A DNA stretch of 64,000 nucleotides, taken from NCBI RefSeq assembly GCF_021462225.1, contig NC_061795.1, positions 5,363,501-5,427,500 on the forward strand, given 5' to 3'. Under the pieces are notes generated by a model. It worked only from the letters and a program-made list of their open reading frames with translations. It was not told where the DNA came from and ran no database searches. The position numbers were made by a program, and so were the translations under genes. This stretch comes from Girardinichthys multiradiatus (taxonomy: Eukaryota > Chordata > Actinopteri > Cyprinodontiformes > Goodeidae). Position 1 is the stretch's first letter. Every line of letters starts with the position of its first letter. Positions 25,001 to 35,820 of the stretch are shown here, in pieces.

Positions 25001-28000
25001 ATAGACTACAAAAACTAACCAGCAACTTGTTCATCAGTTGGACCAAGCAAGGCAGCCTGGAGTCTGCTGCTTAACAGACATGACATTTTCCAGCTGTTTC
25101 TTTGAACAGTGTAGTTTTCTTTCAGCCATCTGACTGGCAGTGTTTAATAAATACTCTTTAAACAACGCAAGAAAAACACCAGTCACTCCTGCACTCTCTG
25201 TAATCTCACAGCCTTGATACAGATTCTTCCACCTGAGCTGTGTATTCCTGCTGCTCCTCCAGATTTACCATGCCTAGTTTTGACAGCAGTGTCATCAATA
25301 TGAAGTAAGCCTTCTGATGCTGAGAGCATTGCCCAACTCGCACCTGCTAAAACCAGCATGCATCAGTCTTGATGCCTCAAAGAACAACAACAAACAAGCT
25401 AGGCGGTGTACTACCATCGGTGTCAGTCATCTGTTTAGTTCCAGTTGTAGAGCAGAGATGCGGTCATTCGGGTAAGGAGAGAGCACAGCTCCAGAAATAG
25501 ACAGGGAACACCCAAAAATTATTTGTTCATTCATTCACTAATTATACTACAGGAGGTATTAGCCTAAAACACTGGTAAAAACTGTAAAACCTTTTGGAAA
25601 TCGGTATTTTATATATTTTAGTGTGTTTGGGAGAGATAGAAAACCGTCCTCTTGCAAAGATAAGAGATTTCAGCAACAAAACCAACTTGTATAAGGTCAC
25701 TCAATAAAGTTAACAATGTTAAAAATCAGAGATGCGTAGCCCCCTCCTTTCACAAAGCTCTACCCAGAAGGTTCAGGTAAAAACAAAAAGTACCCCCTCC
25801 CTTCGAGAGCCTGGGGTAAATGTCTAGCCTGCTGATCTCTTCTTACCCTGGTAGATACAGGTTTGCAATTTCTATTGTTTTAATAATTACCAAAATTATT
25901 ATTTTATTGATGAAGCTGCTGGCATTTTTAGTATTTAGTATTTCCCCCATTTTGTAAAAAGGAAAAAGAATAAATAAAGATGAAAGGAAAAGTATTGGTT
26001 GCACAGTGCCATGGAAGTTGTTGAAATGCACATGTGTACTCGAAAATACAGGTGGAAGCTGCTGTTACTGAGCTACGTCCAAAGAGCCAGACAAGCTGGC
26101 AGCTTTCTGAAAGTTTTACACAATATCATGTATAAAGATACAAATATTTACAGAGATATTAATATCTGCAATGATTGGGGATTCAGAAAAAGTAAGATTT
26201 ACTTCAGTGTCAAGAATGGAAGAAAAGAGCAAAGAACGAAAAGGGGGAAATAATGAAGGATGAATATCGATGTATTTCTAACTTTTGTTTGGGGTAAACA
26301 TAATCATATACATTTCTATGATGCAAACTGCTTTCCAGTATGCCGCTCTGAGCTTCCCACTTGCACACCAAGGCCAGTGTGGTTGTTTCATGTCGAGGTG
26401 ATTCATAATGACGTGTGGTATTCTACAGTTTCAGCCCACAGAAGTGTGTAATGGATCAGGCACCTGATTGCCACGGATCATCAGCTGCATTACAGGGATT
26501 CATGTCTTTTGGAAGTCACTCTCACAGCCCTGTCATCCTCTTGTATGCTTACCCAGTTTTCATACACAAATGTTTTCTTTCTCACACCCTTTCTCATTTC
26601 TCAGCCTTGCAAAGACCCACATCACTGTAAGCGAGTCTGTCCTAACAACAGCAGTGTTTTTAGTTCCATCAGTCAGCGAGATTGTGAAAAGCCTGGAAGA
26701 TCAAGGCACAAACTGATTGTGAAAGGAACTGAGGGCATTTTATGGCCAGTTTCCAGAAGACACTTAGCTAAGGCAGAGGTAAAAACGCAAACACATTTTC
26801 ATGTATTTTTATAAGTGATGAACCTGCACTAGTTACATCGTACTGTGGCAGCTTTCCAGCCTGAACGGCTGCTGTAAACTTTCAAAACTTGGCAACTCCA
26901 AGCAGAAAAAGCATTGTCAATATTTCAACTTCTGGAGCAAGATCTGAATACCTGCTGTTTGCATGTCTGTTGCAGACAGTTACTCTGACAAGAGTACAGT
27001 ATTCCAATTTAAACTATGAAAACGAAATGTTTATAGTTAATCTATCTGAACTGAAAATGGGCTGTATGGACCGGTTCTGCTTACAGTGCTTCTATATGCT
27101 ACAAAGCAGGTTCAGCCTATCCCGGCATTCCTGAAGAGATCCTCTTCATCTTAAATCTTTAGTGCACTTCCAACATAAGAATTATTGAGGTGAGCAGATA
27201 TGATACATGTCCAGTTGAACATGTGTTGTGTGTTCGCATGAACATAATTGTAGAGACACAGCACGGTGCGGTTTGGAGAGCATGTTCAGAGAAAGTTCAG
27301 ATCCATTCACAGGATGACTCTCCCTCACATGCATCCAAGTATCTTGTCTGGTGTTCAATCAGTGAGAAATGATCCAGCCTGAATATTATCCAATTCTGAG
27401 AATTCTAAAAATCAGGAAAGTTCTGCTCTGAATACGATCGCGACCGGACCCAGAAATGGATATACTGAATATATAGTCAGCTTAATACAAAAACTGAACA
27501 ATTGAATGGTTTTATTGTTCAAATGTTAATTTATGCACAGAATTTGTAAGATGTAACAAGTGAGCTTCCAATGTTAAAAATGTAGATTTCAAGAATCAGA
27601 GAGAATTGTCTTAATTGAACCTCCACATAAATAATATAGAGGAATATAATCACCCACCAAATCGCATGTGCATTTGTCATTTAACTAATTTACATTAATG
27701 AAGAAAAGTATGCTGTCTTATAAGTGTAAACTTCTCAACAAACAATCTATTGACTCAGCAGCTTGTAGAAGCACCTTTAATAACAGTGACTCTCAGTATT
27801 TGTCTTCTGTTTGTCCACATTAGTCTTGCACACTGTTCTGGAGTCACTTTCGCTCACTGGTCTTCATAATGTGTCTTCAGTTTTTTGAGATTGGTCTTCT
27901 GTTCATGCAGGCTGAGGTCTGGACTTTGACTGGGCCACTGCAAACACCTTGATTTTTTTCCTTTTTTAGTCATTCTGTTCTAGATTTGCTGCTGTGTTTG

Positions 28001-31000
28001 GGATCATGGTCTCATTGATGACCCAGTTTGGTCCAAGCTTCAGCTGTTGGACAGATGTTCTCACATTCAATTCTAAAGGGTTTGATGTACAGAGGAGAGA
28101 ATGGATAAATCAAACACCAAGGTTCCTAGGTTCTGTGGGTCCAGAACAGACCGAAATCATCAGCTTGTGGGCATGTGTTGCTGATGATGATCTGAGGTAA
28201 AAGTTCCCAGTTGAAACCAGGAACAAAATGAATCCAGCGGGACAGTTTTTAAATTGATAAGGATGTATTCCTGAAGGCAGTTTTTGGCTCTTATTTTATC
28301 ACGTAAGAAGAACATAACCTGACTGACAGATTGGACCCTTACCTGACTGAGGGTCTCGTATGCAGTAGTCCGGTGAGTCTTCCAGGTAGACCAGATCATT
28401 TTTGCTGGGACGTTTGAAATGTGTGTGCGTGGCAGTAAACCCGGTTCCATACTGATTGACTGCGACCTGCACAGCACCGTTGTATCTCTTCCTCAAGTGG
28501 TCACCAGTGCGTCGGAAGTCTGCCATAGCCTGCCAGCAGGTACGAACAGTGCACGAGCCACTGACGCCATGACATTTACACTGCAAAGTCATAAAGCGTT
28601 TCACTGCCTGTGAGGACGACAACAGGGACTGATGTTAGTTTACAGTTGACTGTTTTTATACAGTTTCCAAAATAAAGGGGAAAATTAAAGACATTTTGAA
28701 AAAAGAAGCATCTTCAAATTGCTTTAATGCTGAGCTGAGCGCTTTCTATGTGTTCCCCATTCCGTACCTTCCTGCCAGCTCTGTTGTTGTGCAGGTTCAT
28801 GAGTGCTTGGGCATCCCTCTCCTTCCTCTCCTTGGCATCCACAAAGATTTGGCTAAAGTGAATGGCATGCTCCACATGATCGCTGCAGCCTCCCCAGTTA
28901 AAGGAGCCCTTGGAGTCCTCTGATGACCCCGTCTTAGTGGGGTCACAGGAGCAGTTATCCAGCTCGCCCTGGCTGCAGGCTCGTGCCAAAGTATAGACCA
29001 CTCCTGCAGAGGAGATGGCGTACACAAAGGCAACTTCTCGGCTGCCTAAAAAGAAGAATGACTGAATGAACATGCAACTGAATGATAGGAATAGTGGGAA
29101 CGGGGATAGTACAGCCGCTGGCGACATCACCTGGTTTATTGTGTACGAAGAAATTACTATAAGTTTTTCAGTGAACAGCTCAGATTTGAAGGGAGTTGCT
29201 TTAAAATCATCCAGCATCTCCATCTTTACGTAAACCCAACTTCAGATTGTGCAGCTTTTACTGCACCTTCCATGTGGGAGGTCAGTCTTTTAGCTATCGA
29301 CTGAGTGGGTCCAGGTTATCCTTTTGTTTCACAAAACCAGTTCATTTCTGGTAGTTTTTACCACATTTTACCTAGCTACTGTTATGTTCTACATGTCCCA
29401 ACACAAACCCGCTGATGTTTAGGATCTATGTTTGTTGTTTTGTGACAGAAGCTTTCATGCTAGGTTACAGAACATGAAAAAAATGCTTCATCTCTTTCCA
29501 GTATGAATAAACAGCTTAGGTTTACGAGCGATGCCCTCATGCAGAGCCCTCATCTCCTCCACATGTACAGTAACCAAACAAAGATGTGGGCAGATCAAGA
29601 GCTGAGGGAAGGAAAGGCTGCCTGTCTTCATTTAACCTCTGCTACAAAACTACCGCTTCTGTCAAAGCCAGCTAGAGACAGGATCTGTGATATTAAGGGC
29701 AAATAAAAGTGTTTTTATAAATGAAATACCTAAAAAAGCAAAAATATGCTTTATTTCTCTAAAAGGATGGGTTTAGATCTCTGGAATTGGGGTTCCGTTA
29801 GGAGATTTTGCGAAGTAAATATCTTACCTGTAGTGGATAAGTTTTGTTTTGATGTAAAAACACTTTGCTTTTGTAATAGTCTGCTTTGCATAGCAATTAG
29901 ATGGAATATTAATTTCTGTTTCATCAAAGAAAGGAGGCTTAGAGAGCTATCCAAGTAAAATATCTACCGATCTTATCACACAACAGAACCCAACTCGAAA
30001 CAAATCGGAAATATTCCTTTTAGTATCTACTTTCTATGCTGTTCATTTTTAACAGGCAAAAGACACAAGATGATTTCAAAATTATATGTTGGAGGGGAGT
30101 TCCTGCCTCAAGTGGAGGAGTTTAAGTATCTCGGGGTCTTGTTCACGAGTGAGGGAAGAATGGAGCGGGAGATCGACAGACGGATCGGTGTGGCTGCCAC
30201 AGTAATGGGGGCGCTGTGTCGGTCCATTGTGGTGAAGAGAGAGCTGAGCTGAAAAGCAAAGCTCTCAATTTACCGGTCGGTCTACATTCCTACCTTCACC
30301 TATGGACATGAACTTTGGGTCATGACCGAAAGAACGAGATCCCGGATACAAGCGGCTGAAATGAGCTTCCTCCGTAGGGTGGCCGGGCACTCCCTTAGAG
30401 ATAGGGTGAGGAGCTCGGAGTAGAGCCGCTGCTCCTCCACATCGAGAGGAGCCAGTTGAGGTGGCTCGGGCATCTATACCGGATGCCTCCTGGACGCCTT
30501 CCTCGGGAGGTGTTCCAGGCACGTCCCACCGGGAGGAGGCCCAGGGGACGGCCCAGGACACGCTGGAGGGACTATGTCTCTCGGCTGGCCTGGGAACGCC
30601 TTGGGCTCCCCCTGGAGGAACTGGAGGAGGTGTCTGGAGAGAGGGACGTCTAGGCGTCTTTACTGAGTCTGCTGCCCCCGCGACCCGGTCCCGGATAAGT
30701 GGAACACGACGAATACGAGTACGATGTTGATGAATAACAAGCAGCGACAAGACATATGGTCAACACAAAGTTGAAGGCCTCAGATGTAAGTCAACTTCCT
30801 GCAGGCAAAATTATGTCAGTGCTTCACTGGTTCTACACATTTTTTAACTCTAAAGAGCAAGATTCTGGCTGAGTTTTATGAAATTGACCGCAGGAAGGGG
30901 TGAATGTTTGCAGTGCATGAACTGACACACATCGATATGTGTCTGTAGAGATAGATAACTGTTAGATTAATTTGTCCAGATTTGGCATCTGATCTGTCAT

Positions 31001-33705
31001 CATTGTTAGGACTAATCATTTCATTTCCAAGAGGGAAAACGTCTGGGTAGTTATTCAAGACCATCATCAATGGAGTTCTTTATTCAATGTTTCAAGTTCA
31101 TGAAGAGTTCACTAAACCCAGTTTATAACTTCTGGGACTAAATTACTCCAAAAGGCATATCCGTTTAAATAAACGCAAAACACTTATACACAGATTCATT
31201 GATTAGAAAATAATGGCATTCAAATTTCAAGCTGGGCTTAAAAGTAGGCATATAATGAACAAGTTTAAAACAAGTTTTAGTATTACCTAGGCATGATAAG
31301 CAATATAAATGGAGAGGAGTGTGTGTGTGTGTCAGCAAAGTTAAGCGTGCCTAATGAGGTGAATGAGAAGAACGCTGAGAGAACACGATGCTGAGGAGGG
31401 AAATCTCCTGTGTAATTGTTGAAATTAGCCTTCTGACATTGACAATAAGGAGCTTCTGGAGGGGCCTCTGTGTACCATGATAATGCTGTGTGACACGGTC
31501 AGGGCCCGGGTGGGAGGTCCAAATACCACACGGCTGATTAGAGGCCCCGACATGAAACAGACTAAGTCGAAGGATCCACCTCACAGGTTAAATCTCAGGG
31601 CATGGGAGAGGAACATCGGGCCTTTGGGTTCTGATGATCCTTCCTTCTGCGCCAAAAGGGGGAAAAAAAGATTCAGAGACCAGCTCCAACATGCCCCCGT
31701 TGAAAAAGCACCATGGTTTTAGTGGCTGACATGTGCAGTCACATGTTTCCTTTGACAAAATGCTTCTGTAACATCTGTCACAGGTAGTGACAGGCTTGCT
31801 CATTGCTTGGTAATCACTTCAGTCCCTAATGCTGCTTCAAAACACTTATTTTTGACTTACTTCACCTCTCACTGACAGCAAGAACCAACCTTCTTATGTC
31901 CTCTCTCGTCTTTTGAACCTGCCAATAAATCATGCGTCCTCTCCAACAAATCACCAGAGAAGATAAACACTGCTGAAGACCAGCCGTGACTCTTCAAAAG
32001 GGTGGGATTATGTTCGCTTGGAGATGGCTAAATTTCTGCCATCTCTCAACTGAATGGGCTAAGTGGAGATTAATTATCGACAGCAGTTAAATGAATTTAA
32101 TGATATCAGTTACAACATATGAGGGCTTCTTTCGCCTATTATTGAAATCTTCATAGATTTGAAATCATGTTATGACTAATATCAAATAAAGATTGGTGCC
32201 ATTCAAAAAAAAAAATCTTCATATTTAAAAATAAAATATGTCCCCTATCTAGTAAGCACCTACAACTTAAACCTGTTTATATTTTGTTTATTTAAAAATC
32301 AAATCAGGAACTCAGGAGTTTCTATTACCTCTGCTGAATGGTTTTATCACCACATCTGGGAAATGCAAGACAAATATACCACAATAAGAGTGGCAGCAGC
32401 ACAGAAAGTGGGTGATGTGATATATGTAAACTTTAAAATGAGAAGAGGTGTAGAATGTGATCCAACCGCTGTGGAAAGAAAACAGAATATCTGCAAAAGA
32501 ACTATTCAATTCAGTAGCAGTAAATTTAGCCTAAACAACATTTGTTTGAGATAACTTTTACATTTACTTCAAGGACCATCGATGGTTGGGTGACCACAAA
32601 ATAGGTCTCTCGCTCCAGTTTGTACTCACTGCGTAGCAGCAGACGTCCAAACAAGTTATGGTCCTTGGCTGTTGTGTTGCAGTTCCAGCGGTGGTTGCGA
32701 AACTGGTGTTGGCACTCAGAGATCCAGTCCTTTATCCCGGCCCCGATGGCCTGCATCACTTTGGGGTGCTGGCGGCAGAGTTGGCGCTGTTTGTTCACCA
32801 GGCCGGGAATGTTGTCGCACATCACCTGGGAGCCGAGGGTGCCCATGTACCTGCATGGTGGGGAGGAGAAGGCAATACTTGCTGATTGAGTCGCAGAAAA
32901 AATATTATGACAGATGAGACTCGGCTTTGAAAAGGGAAAATATAAAAACATTCGAGCTACGCTTTAATTTAAAACCCACAATTCAAAAGGAAGAGGACAC
33001 TAAATGCATTCTAAAAAACGATTAAAATTTCAGACAGATGTCAGTGTCAACATTATTTAAAATAAAACAGGAGTAACACCAAAGTGTTGCAGAACAAACC
33101 TAATGTACTTTCTATTCTACACAGGGAAAAAAAGGTCATGTTTGGCTTAGTTTACCAGCTTACTTCAAACTTTCAAAATCAAACATTATTTAAAAACCAA
33201 ATCTTATGTTTAAAAGTAAGATTTGCTTTGGTTAAATAGAACTCAACTGTCTTAATATTAAGAAGTATAAAGGTGAGATTTTAGAAACAGGAACCATACA
33301 AATATTAATGAAGGGAGCGATGGAAAGACAACAAATGAACAGATATTAAAATGGATCAAATGACTGCAAAGCTTGAAAACTTATCTCCACAAATATTCAA
33401 TCTGGAGCATATAGCAAAAACACACATAAACGCCTTACTCATTATACCAAAAATTCTCAATAATTAGGACAAAACCATAGAAGTGCTTTTTTAATATAAT
33501 AATAATTTGAGTTTTTATTTAAATAGATTGCTACATTGGAAAAATGTATACAGTTAACAAAAATAATTCACTTTTCTAAACATTGAACCCTAATAAGTGA
33601 ATAAATAAGCAGCTATACTCACCACCAGGATGCATCGACCTTGGCCGTCAGCCAGCAGGTTGCTACAGATAGATACAAACATATTCCACTTGGCAAAAAG
33701 TTCAT
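18805..33705 (-). CDS. wnt2: wnt2, complete, five coding exons, 350 aa
   Basis: Secreted lipid-modified Wnt ligand acting through Frizzled/LRP receptors. Coding exons in gene order: 33705-33623, 32850-32630, 29045-28768, 28607-28343, 19010-18805. They total 1053 nt (350 residues; human 360), with GT/AG borders and matching phases throughout. Residues 1 to about 25 form a hydrophobic signal peptide ([20 protein letters not shown]). The ASWWYMG junction spans exons 1/2. [14 protein letters not shown] in exon 4 places the palmitoleoylated serine at S212. Likely N-glycosylation sites are N86 (NTT) and N293 (NRT). The Cys-rich C-terminus includes MCCGRGYD and CKFHWCCAV. Order and orientation relative to st7 and asz1 match vertebrates, and the motif set is WNT2 rather than WNT2B-specific. 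No disabling change seen. Confidence 0.97.
19011..20220. other. wnt2 intron 4, proximal part, nothing recognised
   Basis: No exon or clear repeat family. The interval includes a short open stretch at 19144-19452 that I regard as chance. Confidence 0.4.
20222..20884 (-). repeat. LINE reverse transcriptase fragment (3' half)
   Basis: On the - strand, 20884 downward reads [27 protein letters not shown] and the RT catalytic box FADDT. After frame breaks it continues FRSLGTTI and [20 protein letters not shown] then [10 protein letters not shown]. This is the standard 3' half of an L2/CR1-type fish LINE. Several frameshifts show it is dead. Confidence 0.8.
20885..22535. other. wnt2 intron 4, nothing recognised
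   Basis: AT-rich, no exon or repeat that I can name. Confidence 0.4.
22540..23570 (-). mobile_element. Decayed Tc1-like element
   Basis: On the - strand between about 23080 and 22640 broken frames read [35 protein letters not shown] and LGHKWVF, typical Tc1 transposase sequence around the first catalytic Asp. Sequence near 23520-23550 (GTGTATGTAAACGTTTGAAT) resembles a Tc1 terminus. No intact ORF; much older than families A and B. Confidence 0.65.
24080..24420. promoter_or_regulatory. Candidate conserved non-coding element in wnt2 intron 4
   Basis: A GC-richer, repeat-free stretch in otherwise AT-rich intron, e.g. TTGAATTAAGATGAGGGGGC near 24271. No coding signal. Regulatory status is an inference from composition only. 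Confidence 0.3.
24421..27720. other. wnt2 intron 4, nothing recognised
   Basis: I see no exon, ordered repeat or transposon protein in this 3.3 kb. Short open stretches here lack family resemblance. Confidence 0.4.
27728..28180. repeat. Degenerate DNA-transposon-like repeat
   Basis: Text such as GGACTTTGACTGGGCCACTG and GGGATCATGGTCTC follows the layout of a common fish repeat derived from a DNA transposon. No intact ends or ORF; superfamily not assigned. Confidence 0.45.
28343..28607 (-). CDS. wnt2: wnt2 exon 4 (acylation site)
   Basis: Acceptor CCTCACAG, donor GTAAGG; only a 160-bp intron separates it from exon 3. Holds [16 protein letters not shown] with acylated S212, and [20 protein letters not shown]. 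Confidence 0.97.
28768..29045 (-). CDS. wnt2: wnt2 exon 3
   Basis: Acceptor TTTTTAG, donor GTACGG. Encodes [20 protein letters not shown] through [12 protein letters not shown] to [10 protein letters not shown]. Confidence 0.97.
30085..30740 (+). repeat. LINE ORF2 3' fragment
   Basis: On the + strand the frames read [40 protein letters not shown] and KRELS, then after one stop [29 protein letters not shown], and finally [20 protein letters not shown] with [14 protein letters not shown] and GERDV. This is the C-terminal end of a LINE reverse transcriptase protein followed by its short 3' UTR. It lies in wnt2 intron 2, 5'-truncated, with at least two in-frame breaks. Confidence 0.85.
31320..31331 (+). 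repeat. Short (GT)n tract
   Basis: Six GT units. Confidence 0.7.
31340..32100. promoter_or_regulatory. Candidate conserved non-coding element(s) in wnt2 intron 2
   Basis: Complex, repeat-free sequence with balanced composition at 31340-31660 and again at about 31920-32100, unlike the AT-rich flanks. No exon fits. Enhancer function is conjecture. Confidence 0.3.
32630..32850 (-). CDS. wnt2: wnt2 exon 2
   Basis: Acceptor CCATGCAG, donor GTGAGT. Encodes [18 protein letters not shown] and [16 protein letters not shown], then GRLLLR. Confidence 0.96.
33623..33705 (-). CDS. wnt2: wnt2 exon 1 (start and signal peptide)
   Basis: ATG at 33705-33703; 27 codons plus two bases; GTGAGT donor at 33622. 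The next ATGs downstream would delete the signal peptide. An in-frame TAA just upstream (GGTTAATATGAAC) supports this start. Confidence 0.88.
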
Positions 33706-34780
33706 ATTAACCAGAGTTTGGTTCTTTACGGATCTGCAAGGAGCCTTGCCATGGATGGAAGGAACATCTGAAAAAGTCAGAGATCAACAAATAACGTTTA
33801 ATAAAACACAGAGAAGTGAGAGCATGGACGATCTGCGCGTTAAAGCCATGAAGAGCGAGCAGAGATCCTCATATAGGGGACAGGCAGATGATGAGCTATC
33901 AGGTTCATATCCTTCCAAGGGGTGGGCAGGCTGCCGCTTCAGGAATGAAGGGAAGAAATGAGATGTCTGAGAGTATCTGTTCAGGCTGGTTTGACACCAG
34001 ACAGGCTTGGCTCGGATCCAGACGCGTAGCTCCGAGGTTCCCTGCAACCAGCTGATGAAGCCTCCTCAGCGGAAGGAACCGGAGCGTTTACGGGACCGGA
34101 CTTCATCCTGAAGCAAGGAGCCTGTCGCGATCCAAATAAATCTTTAATGTCTTAACGGACAGAGGCAGTAGGGGTTCCGAGAGGATAGCAGAAAATGACA
34201 GTTTATTTCCCCTCAATCAGCATCACAAAATAACACTTTCTATAGTTTGTGCCGACGGTTTTTTAATAAATCTCATATCTTTGGAAATATGACATGCAGG
34301 TGTAAAATATTCTCCATTCCCAAAGAATGGCGCACACCTAATTTCCAGCCATTTCCAAACTCATTCCTCGGTAACTCAGAAATCATTTTTCCCTTTCTAA
34401 ACAGCCCGGTTCTCCCACAGCAGCACCTAAAGGTGATGTGTCCATCTCAATTGGATTATTTCTGGGTGTCTTTTTGAAGTCTCCTGTGGAAATCACAAAG
34501 TATTTCCTCAAACTTTGATCAGCCCCGAGTGTCTGTGGAGATCCCGGGACCCACACCACACGAGATTAATGGGGAAATGTGATTTCTCCCATGATCCCCG
34601 AGGAAGGGAACCATAAAAAACAAGGCAAAGCTTTGGCACCGTTCAGCTTTGTTTTTGCAGTAGCCGTGACGTGTTTTATAAAAATCCACTTTCATCATAG
34701 CGTGAAAATGCTTGCAGTTCATTACACGTCTGAATAAAACTGAAAGGTGGATTAATTGTGGCAACTGTTTTTACAAATGT
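33706..34780 (-). promoter_or_regulatory. wnt2 5' flank / promoter region
   Basis: Upstream of the wnt2 ATG, between it and the asz1 3' end. Contains a TCF/LEF-type octamer CTTTGATC at 34513-34520 within a repeat-free block (about 34500-34780). No TATA box can be assigned with confidence. Confidence 0.4.
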
Positions 34781-35424
34781 CTGCTTGGTGAAGCAGCAAA
34801 CATTGAATTTTAATATTTCTAGCAGTCACCGAGAAATTCGACCATCAGATCCCACATCTAAGAAACACTATTTCAGAAGATTTTCTGTTTAGGTCAGAAA
34901 TGTCAAGTTTTCCCTTAATCACCGTGACCAGCAGGTAAATGTTTGAGAAAACGGATTTTTCCCTGTTATTAAACAGATACCCTAAAACTAAGAATTCAAT
35001 CTATTTTCTGTCGGAGTTCATTAAGAATCACAAACAGGTTAGCTACTTTGAAACAAACATGACAATCTTCTCCTTCCTTTGAATGGACTTAAAGCTTTCA
35101 GCAGCTATCAAAGAATCTTCAGAACCTTTGTTTTTCTTCCGAGTAGCAAATGAAAACAGAAATCAGCATTAGCCAAGTAAAATCTGATCAGTTCATCTCT
35201 ACTGCTAACCTAAATAAACTACAGATGTATTATCAGATTTTGCAGCTCGAGTGCTACTGCTAAATAAGTAACATATATAGAAATGTTTTATTCTTGTCAA
35301 ATAAAGAAATACGAGGATGAAGTTGATCTCATTGCCTCCAGTAGTGAAAGCGACCAGCTCTATTTAATCAAACTCAACACAAAGACATGAGGTTGATCTC
35401 ACAAATGTGAAAAAAAAAATACAA

Positions 35425-35430
35425 TTTATT
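35425..35430 (-). terminator. Candidate asz1 poly(A) signal
   Basis: AATAAA on the - strand 250 bp after the asz1 stop codon. Confidence 0.45.
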
Positions 35431-35679
35431 TTAATTCAGCATTAGAAGAAAAATTCCATTTTAATTAACCTTCAGTCTAAACAATTACAACAAATGAAAT
35501 TAAGAGCAAACTCAAATTACAACAAAAAACAAGAGACTATCAAAACTTCAACTTCCCAAGAATGCCTAGAATTTAAACCTATTTTATAAAACTTACAGCA
35601 ATCAAACTCAATATTGCCTTAAACTGTATCCACTGATGAATATCTGTGTAGTGTGATCAGACGGTGCTCTTGTACGTCT

Positions 35680-35820
35680 TCATGCAGCCCTTGAAGCTGT
35701 AAAGAACAGGAAGAAAGCAGCTCCTAGCATGCTTAGAGCAGCTCCTGTCACGGACCATGTCCTCAAGCTCTTGTAGGAATGAGGCTGAGGAAGTTCACAG
35801 CAATCCCTGGCTGCATCCAT
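35680..35820 (-). CDS. asz1: asz1 terminal exon (membrane anchor)
   Basis: Acceptor CCTCCTTCAG; 46 codons and TGA at 35682-35680. The segment [18 protein letters not shown] followed by a short polar tail is a tail-anchor type helix, as at the human ASZ1 C-terminus. It lies 15.6 kb from the preceding exon, but the phase fits. Confidence 0.82.
   Translation of the reverse strand: MDAARDCCELPQPHSYKSLRTWSVTGAALSMLGAAFFLFFTASRAA

Noticed and set aside
28696..28923. Open frame on the + strand opposite wnt2 exon 3
   Set aside because: Shadow of a strongly conserved exon on the other strand.
30265..30750. 161-codon open frame on the - strand
   Set aside because: Antisense shadow of the GC-rich LINE 3' end, which is clearly coding on the + strand.
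32526..32951. Upstream extension of wnt2 exon 2 as an alternative first exon
   Set aside because: The extra residues come from reading through the intron; a good acceptor at 32851-32852 and a proper signal-peptide exon at 33623-33705 explain the gene.
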